A model generated the notes under the pieces. It searched no databases, was not told the origin of the DNA, and saw nothing but the letters and a program-made list of their open reading frames with translations. The position numbers and the translations under genes were made by a program. From Gammaproteobacteria bacterium (lineage in GTDB: Bacteria; Pseudomonadota; Gammaproteobacteria; Chromatiales; Chromatiaceae): DNA of 11,670 nt. Of the stretch, positions 5,923-11,670 are shown in pieces (position 1 is the first letter of the stretch; each line of letters opens with the position of its first letter). Location of the stretch: the NCBI GenBank assembly GCA_024277555.1, contig JAJRUY010000120.1, forward strand, positions 1-11,670, read 5' to 3'.

Positions 5923-6825
5923 ATCAAGTTTATTTTTGCAGAAGGCCCCTCACAGGGCGCCCGCGTGATCGGAGCAATGATTCTGTCCATCCTGCTGATG
6001 GTAATGGATCACCGCTTCCACCAAACGGAAGCATTGCGCAGTACCCTTTCTGTGCTGACCTATCCCATACAATATCTGGCCGAGGCTCCCAGCAGTATCG
6101 GCAGATGGGTTGTCGAAACCCTGCAAACCCGTGATGAGCTGCAGCAGTCCAACCAATACCTTTATCGGGAAAACCTGAAGCTGAAAGCCGAGTTACAGTT
6201 AGTTGCCGCCTTGCAGGCAGAAAACGAACGGTTGCGGGATTTGCTGGGGTCCGCCTACAAGATCGGCAACCGGGTGCTGGTTGCAGAGCTGTCTGCCATG
6301 GATCTCGATCCTTTCCGTCAGCAGATCGTTGTTGACAAGGGCAGCCGTTCGGGGGTGTTTGAAGGTCAGGCGGTGCTGGATGCCCACGCAGTGATGGGGC
6401 AGGTGATTCACGTTAGTCCATTGAACGCCACGGTGCTGCTGATTACCGATGTAGAGCATGCCTTGCCGGTGCAGGTATTGCGTAACGGGTTGCGCACCAT
6501 TGCCGTGGGCAGCGGCAGAATCAATCAACTGGAAATGCCGTATCTGCCAAATAATGCGGATATCCGGCCGGATGACTTGCTGGTTACTTCCGGTCTTGGT
6601 GGCAAATTTCCCCCCGGCTATCCCGTGGCTAAGGTTACAGAGGTAAAGCGGCAGCCGGGCAAACCTTTCGCCACGGTACTCGCACGCCCCCTGGCGCAAC
6701 TGGATCGCACCCGGGAGGCGCTGCTGGTGTGGGAAGTCAGCGTACCGCCGGAGTTTCCCGAGGAAGAGCGGGCGCCCTCCCCTCCATCCCGGGACTTGCC
6801 GGAAAACGAGGTGACTGCGCCATGA
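5923..6825 (+). CDS. mreC: Rod-shape-determining protein MreC, probable ATC start
   Basis: Periplasmic scaffold anchored by one membrane helix; it links MreB and MreD to PBP2 and activates the elongasome. From the ATC at 5923 the protein has 300 residues beginning [M]KFIFAEGPSQGARVIGA. This aligns residue for residue with the E. coli MreC start MKPIFSRGPSLQIRLILA. The membrane helix spans about 15-31, a coiled coil about 58-96 (ELQQSNQYLYRENLKLKAEL, then LQAENERLRDLLG), and the beta domain contains VDKGSRSGVFEGQAV and VTSGLGGKFPPGYPVAKV. The tail is short and Pro/Glu-rich, against 367 residues in E. coli. A stop (TAA, 5899-5901) precedes the ATC in frame, and no ATG, GTG or TTG lies between them. 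A standard gene caller would start at the GTG at 5965 (286 aa), losing the conserved N-terminus. Gene identity is certain; the start is inferred. Overlaps mreD by 4 bp. Confidence 0.93.
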   Translation: MKFIFAEGPSQGARVIGAMILSILLMVMDHRFHQTEALRSTLSVLTYPIQYLAEAPSSIGRWVVETLQTRDELQQSNQYLYRENLKLKAELQLVAALQAENERLRDLLGSAYKIGNRVLVAELSAMDLDPFRQQIVVDKGSRSGVFEGQAVLDAHAVMGQVIHVSPLNATVLLITDVEHALPVQVLRNGLRTIAVGSGRINQLEMPYLPNNADIRPDDLLVTSGLGGKFPPGYPVAKVTEVKRQPGKPFATVLARPLAQLDRTREALLVWEVSVPPEFPEEERAPSPPSRDLPENEVTAP

Positions 6826-7310
6826 GTCCGGAAGCTCCACAGGGCCGGGCGATTATCGTTATTACCCTGGTTATCAGCCTGGTGCTGAGCGTCATGCCGA
6901 TGCCGGATGACCTGCAGTATTTTCGCCTGCAATGGAGCGCCCTGGTGTTGATCTACTGGTGCATGGCGTTACCGGAGCGTGTGGGCGTGGGCATTGGTTT
7001 TTTTGTCGGGCTGTTGCTGGACATTCTCACCGGCACCCTGCTGGGGCAGCATGCTTTCGGGCTTTCGGTGATTGCCTTTCTGACTTTGAAGGCGCACAAG
7101 CGGGTGCGGGTATTTCCCCTCTGGCAGCAATCGGTGTTCGTGGCGCTGATCCTGTATGTGGATCGGCTGCTGTTCTTCTGGGTGGATGGCGCCATTGGCC
7201 GGCCAGCGGGCATGATGGAATCCTGGGTCGCCCCTTTGCTTGGCGGATTGATCTGGCCCTGGCTTTTTATTGTCTTCAGAGACTTGAGACGGCGCTTCCA
7301 TGTCAGGTGA
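6822..7310 (+). CDS. mreD: Rod-shape-determining membrane protein MreD
   Basis: Polytopic inner-membrane partner of MreC in the elongasome. The 162-residue product equals the E. coli length and aligns along it: MPMPDDLQYFRLQW (28-41) to E. coli MPWPDNLIVFRPNW, LIYWCMALPERVGVGIGF, LLLDILTGTLLG, and the end WPWLFIVFRDLRRRF. Hydrophobic segments lie near 10-29, 40-50, 54-72, 77-92, 102-121 and 132-153. The ATG overlaps the mreC stop as ATGA, with a GAGG about 10 nt upstream. An in-frame start at 6729 would add 31 residues unlike the family, so it was not used. Overlaps mrdA by 11 bp. Confidence 0.95.
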   Translation: MSPEAPQGRAIIVITLVISLVLSVMPMPDDLQYFRLQWSALVLIYWCMALPERVGVGIGFFVGLLLDILTGTLLGQHAFGLSVIAFLTLKAHKRVRVFPLWQQSVFVALILYVDRLLFFWVDGAIGRPAGMMESWVAPLLGGLIWPWLFIVFRDLRRRFHVR

Positions 7311-9189
7311 CCTGAATTTCAAGGATTACCGCCGTGAAGGCAGGCTGTTTACCTATCGGGCGATTACCGCTGGCGTACTGGTGGTCATGCTTCTTGGCGG
7401 CATTGTTGGGCGCATGGTCTACCTGCAGGTCGTCGATCACGAACATTTTACCACCCTGGCCCAGGACAACCGGGTCAAGCTGATTCCCCTGCCGCCCACC
7501 CGGGGGCTGATCTATGACCGGAAAAACCGGCTCCTGGCTCTCAATCGTCCCGCATTCAATCTGGAAATCATTCCCGAGATGGTGCCGGAGCTGGAAAAAT
7601 CACTGCTGGAGCTCGAAGCGCTGATCGAAATCCGCGCCCAAGACAAGGAGCGGTTTTACAAGCTCAAGCGTCAGAAGCGGCGGTTTGAGAGCATTCCCAT
7701 CAAGCTGGATATTTCCCAGGAAGAAGCCGCCCTGTTCGCGGTCAATCGCCACAAGTTTCCCGGAATCTCCATCAAGGCCAGGTTGACGCGCACCTACCCG
7801 CAGAAAGGTCTCATGGCGCATGTGGTGGGCTATGTGGGGCGTGTCAGCCTCAAGGATCTGCGATCAATCGATGCATCCAACTACGCGGGTACTACCTATA
7901 TCGGCAAGACCGGGGTGGAAAAATCCTATGAGGATGTCCTGCACGGCAAGGTCGGGCTGCAACAGGTGGAGGTCAATGTGCTGGGCAAGACGGTGCGGGT
8001 GCTGGAGGAAACGCCACCGCAACCGGGGCGCAGCTTGCGCCTGAACATAGATATGGATCTGCAACGGGTCGCCCTGGATGCCCTGGGTGATGTAAACGGC
8101 GCCGTGGTGGCAATAGACCCCAGAACCGGTGGAGTGCTGGCTATGGCCAGCAAACCCGGTTTTGATGCCAACCCGTTTGTGGAAGGCATCAGCTCCAAAG
8201 CCTACAAGGCGCTGCAGGAAGACCCTGACAAGCCCTTGTTCAACCGTACCCTGCAAGGAGCCTATCCTCCGGGCTCCACCATTAAGCCATTCATGGCGCT
8301 GGCGGGACTGGAGATGGAGTATCTAGAGCTCAAGGAAAAAATCTATTGTCTCGGCTTCTTTCAATTGCCAGGACATGACCACAAGTACCGCGACTGGAAG
8401 AAAACCGGCCATGGCCCCATGGATGTGGATGCTGCCATTACCCAGTCCTGTGATGTGTTTTTCTATCAGCTGGCGCACGAGATCGGCATCGACAAGCTCG
8501 AGCAATATCTCAAGAAATTTCGTTTTGGAGAAAAAACCGGTATTGACCTGATTGGTGAGCGCACAGGCATTCGTCCTTCCCGGGAATGGAAGCGCGAGCG
8601 TTACAAGCAGGTATGGTTTCCCGGGGAGACTGTCATTGTCGGTATCGGCCAGGGCGCCTTTGAGACCACACCGTTACAACTGGCGGCGGCCACAGCAGCC
8701 ATTGCCAATGGCGGCCACTATCTTGAGCCACGGCTGGTGGAGGAAATCGTGGATGAAAGCACGGGGGAGGTGCGCCCGTCAGATACAAGGGAACACACAA
8801 TTCCCGTAAACAACCACAACAACTGGGATGAAATCCGCAAATCCATGGTTCACGTTATCGAAGGGCCAAGGGGCACCGCCCGGCATCTGCAAAATGAACA
8901 TTACCGTATTGCCGGAAAAACCGGCACGGCGCAGGTGTTTACCGTAAAACAGGATGAAGAGTACGACGAAAGCAAGATATCGAAGAAAATGCGCGATCAT
9001 GCCCTGTTTATCGCTTATGCGCCGGTGGAAGACCCGCAAATTGCGGTGGCGGTAATCGTGGAAAACGGTGGCCACGGCGGGGCAACGGCAGCGCCGGTGG
9101 CAAAGCTGGTAATGGATGCATGGCTGCTGGAAGATGGCGGTAAAACACCCCAGATCAAGCATGTTGTCGCAGCAGGAGAAACGGATTGA
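7300..9189 (+). CDS. mrdA: Peptidoglycan D,D-transpeptidase PBP2 (elongasome class B PBP)
   Basis: Crosslinks new side-wall peptidoglycan as partner of RodA. The 629 residues comprise a short cytoplasmic tail, one membrane helix (about 21-43), the pedestal/dimerisation domain (about 60-240, with PPTRGLIYDRKNRLLALNRP at 65-84), and a C-terminal transpeptidase domain. The three active-site motifs are intact: STIK with nucleophile S326 (326-329), SCD (383-385) and KTGT (540-543). The PBP2-type motif YPPGSTIKP, rather than the PBP3 type, together with its place next to rodA, identifies it as the elongation enzyme. It starts at ATG 7300 inside the end of mreD (11-bp overlap). The stop at 9187-9189 overlaps the rodA TTG. 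Inner membrane, active side in the periplasm. Confidence 0.97.
   Translation: MSGDLNFKDYRREGRLFTYRAITAGVLVVMLLGGIVGRMVYLQVVDHEHFTTLAQDNRVKLIPLPPTRGLIYDRKNRLLALNRPAFNLEIIPEMVPELEKSLLELEALIEIRAQDKERFYKLKRQKRRFESIPIKLDISQEEAALFAVNRHKFPGISIKARLTRTYPQKGLMAHVVGYVGRVSLKDLRSIDASNYAGTTYIGKTGVEKSYEDVLHGKVGLQQVEVNVLGKTVRVLEETPPQPGRSLRLNIDMDLQRVALDALGDVNGAVVAIDPRTGGVLAMASKPGFDANPFVEGISSKAYKALQEDPDKPLFNRTLQGAYPPGSTIKPFMALAGLEMEYLELKEKIYCLGFFQLPGHDHKYRDWKKTGHGPMDVDAAITQSCDVFFYQLAHEIGIDKLEQYLKKFRFGEKTGIDLIGERTGIRPSREWKRERYKQVWFPGETVIVGIGQGAFETTPLQLAAATAAIANGGHYLEPRLVEEIVDESTGEVRPSDTREHTIPVNNHNNWDEIRKSMVHVIEGPRGTARHLQNEHYRIAGKTGTAQVFTVKQDEEYDESKISKKMRDHALFIAYAPVEDPQIAVAVIVENGGHGGATAAPVAKLVMDAWLLEDGGKTPQIKHVVAAGETD
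9174..9178 (+). promoter_or_regulatory. Strong Shine-Dalgarno fixing the TTG start of rodA
   Basis: AGGAG lies inside the end of mrdA, 7 nt before the TTG at 9186-9188. The first in-frame ATG (9267) would remove 27 residues and has no comparable site. Confidence 0.7.
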
Positions 9190-10325
9190 GCCCGGCCAGC
9201 TTTTCTCCCAGCGGGCTGCCCGCCAGCGAGCCGGCCCAGCATCGGGGGATTCTGGCGCGGGTGCATATGGATCTGCCCCTGCTCACCGGGCTGCTGCTGC
9301 TTTGTGCTTACGGGTTGGTGATTCTGTATTCGGCATCCGGGGAAAACCTCGCGCAAATGGAAAGACAGGCGATGCGCCTGCTGATCGCCTTTGGCGCCAT
9401 GTTTTTTCTTGCCCAGGTGCATCCCCACACCCTGCGCCGCTGGAGTCCCTGGCTGTATGCAATCGGGGTTGGCCTGCTGCTGACGGTACTGGTTACCGGG
9501 GTGATCGGCAAGGGCGCCCAGCGCTGGCTGGATCTGGGTTTTATGCGCTTTCAGCCAGCGGAGCTGGTAAAGCTTGCCGTGCCGATGATGCTGGCGTGGT
9601 ATTTGTCCAGCAAGCCCCTGCCCCCGAACTGGAAGCACCTGCTCCTGAGCCTGCTGCTACTGGTGGTGCCAGTGCTGATGATTGCCAGGCAGCCCGATCT
9701 TGGCACCGCGATTCTGGTTGGCTGCAGTGGCTTGTTTGTGCTGTTTCTAGCGGGCATCAGCTGGCGTCTGATCATTGCCCTGGGGATGCTGGCTGCGGCG
9801 GCGGCCCCTGCGCTGTGGTATCTCATGCATGACTATCAGCGTGCGCGGGTGCTGACTTTCCTCAATCCGGAAAGTGATCCCCTGGGAGCCGGATACCACA
9901 TCATCCAGTCAAAAATCGCGATTGGTTCCGGTGGTGTCTACGGCAAGGGCTGGCTGAACGGCACCCAGTCGCAGCTGGAATTTCTGCCAGAACGCCATAC
10001 CGACTTCATCTTTGCCGTACTCGGCGAGGAATTTGGTTTAATGGGTATCCTGCTGCTGCTGGCGATCTTTCTGTTCATCATACTGCGTGGCTTGTATATT
10101 GCCTCCCAGGCGCAGGACAGCTACAGCCGCCTGCTGGCCGGGGCACTGGTGCTGGTATTTTTTGTCTATCTGTTTGTCAACGCCGGCATGGTCAGCGGCT
10201 TGCTGCCGGTAGTGGGGGTGCCCTTGCCTCTGGTGAGCTACGGCGGAACCTCACTGGTGACCTTGCTGGCCGGTTTCGGTATGCTCATGTCCATCCACAC
10301 ACACAGGAAGTTGGTGCCAAAATGA
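9186..10325 (+). CDS. rodA: SEDS peptidoglycan glycosyltransferase RodA, TTG start
   Basis: Polymerises lipid II into glycan strands for side-wall growth, together with PBP2. The 379 residues are collinear with E. coli RodA (370). Recognisable blocks: ILYSASGENL (46-55), GAQRWLDLG (110-118), RFQPAELVKLAVP (121-133), ARQPDLGTAILV (167-178), LNPESDPLGAGYHIIQSKIA (226-245), LEFLPERHTDFIFAVLGEE (264-282) and VPLPLVSYGGTSL near the end. D273 in ERHTDF corresponds to the catalytic aspartate D262 of E. coli. About ten membrane helices are expected from the hydrophobic pattern. The start is TTG at 9186, overlapping the mrdA stop (TTGA), with AGGAG 7 nt upstream. The 28-residue cytoplasmic lead before the first helix is a little longer than usual. 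Ends in a 4-bp overlap with mltB. Confidence 0.97.
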   Translation: MSPASFSPSGLPASEPAQHRGILARVHMDLPLLTGLLLLCAYGLVILYSASGENLAQMERQAMRLLIAFGAMFFLAQVHPHTLRRWSPWLYAIGVGLLLTVLVTGVIGKGAQRWLDLGFMRFQPAELVKLAVPMMLAWYLSSKPLPPNWKHLLLSLLLLVVPVLMIARQPDLGTAILVGCSGLFVLFLAGISWRLIIALGMLAAAAAPALWYLMHDYQRARVLTFLNPESDPLGAGYHIIQSKIAIGSGGVYGKGWLNGTQSQLEFLPERHTDFIFAVLGEEFGLMGILLLLAIFLFIILRGLYIASQAQDSYSRLLAGALVLVFFVYLFVNAGMVSGLLPVVGVPLPLVSYGGTSLVTLLAGFGMLMSIHTHRKLVPK

Positions 10326-11290
10326 AATATATACTGCTTTTACCGTTGTTGTTCAGCCTGTCTGCCTTTGCATACGCCAACCCGCAGGTGGAAAAATTCA
10401 TTCAGCGTCTGGTGGAAACCCAGGGCTTCGACGCAGGGGAATTGCGTGAAGTGCTGGCAAAGGCACGCAAGCGCCAGGACATTATCGACCGCATGAACAA
10501 ACCTGCGGAAAGAACCCTGAACTGGGGCCAGTACCGCAAGATCTTCCTGACTGACAAGCGTGCCAGCCAAGGTATCGAATTCTGGAAGAGGAACCAGGAA
10601 GCACTACGCAAGGCGGAGGAAACTTTCGGCGTACCGCCGCAGTTCGTGGTCGCCATCATCGGCGTGGAAACCTTCTACGGGCGCATTACCGGCAAGGACA
10701 AAGTGCTGGATGCCCTTTACACCCTGGCCTTTCATTATCCCAAACGCAGCAAGTTTTTTACCTCGGAACTGGAGAAATTCCTGGTTCTTGCAAAGGAGGA
10801 AAAGCTGGATCCCGCCAAGCCCAAGGGTTCCTATGCCGGCGCCATGGGGCTGGGGCAGTTTATGCCCAGCAGCTATCTGGCGTATGCGGTGGATTTTGAC
10901 GGGGACGGCAAACGTGACATCTGGAACAATGAAACCGATGCCATCGGCAGTGTGGCAAACTATTTCGCCCGCCATGGCTGGAAAGAAGGGCTGCCGGTAA
11001 CGGCGACGGTTGAAGCAGAGGCCGCGGATGTAGAAAAATACCTGGAAGCCGGGGTCAAGCCGCGCTTTACCCTGGGGGAACTGAGAAAGGCGGGTGTGAT
11101 TGTGGAGTCTGCTCTTGAAGACGATTTGGAAACGGCGCTGATCCGGCTGGAAACAGACATGGGCGAGGAGTACTGGGCCGCGTTGAGAAACTTCTACGTC
11201 ATCACCCGCTACAACCACAGCGAGCTGTATGCCATGGCCGTGTATCAGCTGAGCGAGCGCATTCGTGGCCTGTTTGCCGACCAGGGCTAA
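10322..11290 (+). CDS. mltB: Membrane-bound-type lytic murein transglycosylase B homologue, apparently not lipidated
   Basis: Cleaves the MurNAc-GlcNAc bond of peptidoglycan, forming 1,6-anhydro ends. The 322-residue protein has the MltB/Slt35 layout: signal peptide, alpha domain, catalytic core. Catalytic glutamate E116 sits in AIIGVETFYGRITG (111-124). GSYAGAMGLGQFMPSSY (169-185) is the goose-lysozyme-like core motif, followed by an EF-hand-like loop DFDGDGKRDIW (191-201), the calcium site known in Slt35. The signal peptide (1-19, LLLPLLFSLSAFAYA) ends in an AxA signal peptidase I site and has no lipobox cysteine, unlike E. coli MltB, so the product should be soluble in the periplasm. ATG overlaps the rodA stop by 4 bp; AGGA is about 13 nt upstream. 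Operon context links it to side-wall synthesis. Confidence 0.95.
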   Translation: MKYILLLPLLFSLSAFAYANPQVEKFIQRLVETQGFDAGELREVLAKARKRQDIIDRMNKPAERTLNWGQYRKIFLTDKRASQGIEFWKRNQEALRKAEETFGVPPQFVVAIIGVETFYGRITGKDKVLDALYTLAFHYPKRSKFFTSELEKFLVLAKEEKLDPAKPKGSYAGAMGLGQFMPSSYLAYAVDFDGDGKRDIWNNETDAIGSVANYFARHGWKEGLPVTATVEAEAADVEKYLEAGVKPRFTLGELRKAGVIVESALEDDLETALIRLETDMGEEYWAALRNFYVITRYNHSELYAMAVYQLSERIRGLFADQG

Positions 11291-11670
11291 AGCCTTCTGG
11301 TTCTGTTGCGGCCTATCTCTCTTGGGGGGCTGCAGCATCAAGACCAGCGACTTTCCAGACGAAGACTACGGGCCAAAGATCCCCGTCGATGTCAGCCATA
11401 TTCCCGATGCAGAGCCGCAAAATGCACCGCGCAGCAAATATGGCAACCCGTCCAGCTATACGGTGCTAGGCAAGACCTACTATGTACTCGAACATGCCCA
11501 TGGCTATCGCGCCCGGGGGCTGGCCTCCTGGTATGGAAAAAAATTTCATGGCAGGCGCACCTCTAGCGGAGAACCCTATGACATGTACGCCATGACCGCA
11601 GCCCACAAGACCCTTCCCCTGCCCACCTGGGTGCGGGTGACAAACCTGGACAACGGCAAGTCCGTGGTAG
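11274..11670 (+). CDS. rlpA: Septal ring-type lytic transglycosylase RlpA, 3' part outside window
   Basis: Outer-membrane lipoprotein of the RlpA family; the Pseudomonas member cleaves glycan strands stripped of peptides. From the TTG at 11274 the visible 132 codons begin MPTRAKAFWFCCGLSLLGGC, a lipoprotein signal with lipobox LGGC and lipidated Cys20. A short linker leads to the double-psi beta-barrel domain (from about 80), containing ASWYGKKFHG (84-93), SGEPYDMYAMTAAHKTLPLP (98-117) and RVTNLDNGKSVV (121-132). E100, D103 and H111 match the residues needed for activity in P. aeruginosa RlpA (E120, D123, H131). No ATG occurs before the catalytic motif, so the start is TTG (11274) or GTG (11265), both inside the end of mltB; neither has a strong ribosome site. 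Any C-terminal SPOR domain lies beyond the right edge. Confidence 0.93.
   Translation, partial: MPTRAKAFWFCCGLSLLGGCSIKTSDFPDEDYGPKIPVDVSHIPDAEPQNAPRSKYGNPSSYTVLGKTYYVLEHAHGYRARGLASWYGKKFHGRRTSSGEPYDMYAMTAAHKTLPLPTWVRVTNLDNGKSVV

Noticed and set aside
6729..6821. Longer mreD starting inside mreC.
   Set aside because: The extra 31 residues are unlike MreD. The ATG at 6822 gives the exact family length and an ATGA overlap.
1..11670. A new multi-gene defence, mobile or metabolic system.
   Set aside because: Every substantial reading frame is explained by phosphate uptake, tRNA amidation or cell-wall elongation genes. No array, reverse transcriptase, nuclease or toxin-like gene is visible.

Overview
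The window is a conserved housekeeping stretch of a gammaproteobacterial chromosome. The proteins most closely resemble those of Enterobacteria and Pseudomonas. The gene order (gatCAB divergent from mreBCD, followed directly by mrdA-rodA-mltB-rlpA) suggests a free-standing gammaproteobacterial lineage, perhaps Chromatiales-like. That placement is inferred from synteny I remember, not from a search.

Layout, left to right. (1) 1-746, minus strand: the first 248 codons of a long-form phosphate permease gene, pstC, with a GTG start; it runs off the left edge. (2) 747-1289: a gene-poor stretch of mobile-element debris. It holds a 168-bp element with 17-bp perfect inverted ends, a 39-codon C-terminal gene remnant cut off exactly at that element's edge, a second 111-bp palindromic MITE-like element, and a perfect 20-bp palindrome touching it. 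(3) 1290-4501, minus strand: the gatC-gatA-gatB operon for the tRNA-dependent amidotransferase. (4) 4502-4825: a 324-bp divergent control region. (5) 4826-11670, plus strand: mreB-mreC-mreD-mrdA-rodA-mltB-rlpA, tightly packed with several 4-bp stop/start overlaps; rlpA is cut by the right edge.

The plus-strand genes form one programme. MreB filaments with MreC and MreD position the elongasome, RodA polymerises glycan, PBP2 (mrdA) crosslinks it, and MltB and RlpA are lytic transglycosylases that open or trim glycan strands. The gat operon makes Gln-tRNA(Gln) and/or Asn-tRNA(Asn) by transamidation.

The most unusual signal is the start of mreC. The only start matching the family N-terminus is an ATC codon, 7 nt behind a perfect AGGAG; the first ordinary start codon lies 14 codons later and would trim the membrane anchor. 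rodA (TTG) and rlpA (TTG or GTG) also lack ATG starts. I found no CRISPR array, tRNA, rRNA, toxin-antitoxin or defence gene, and no convincing new multi-gene system.
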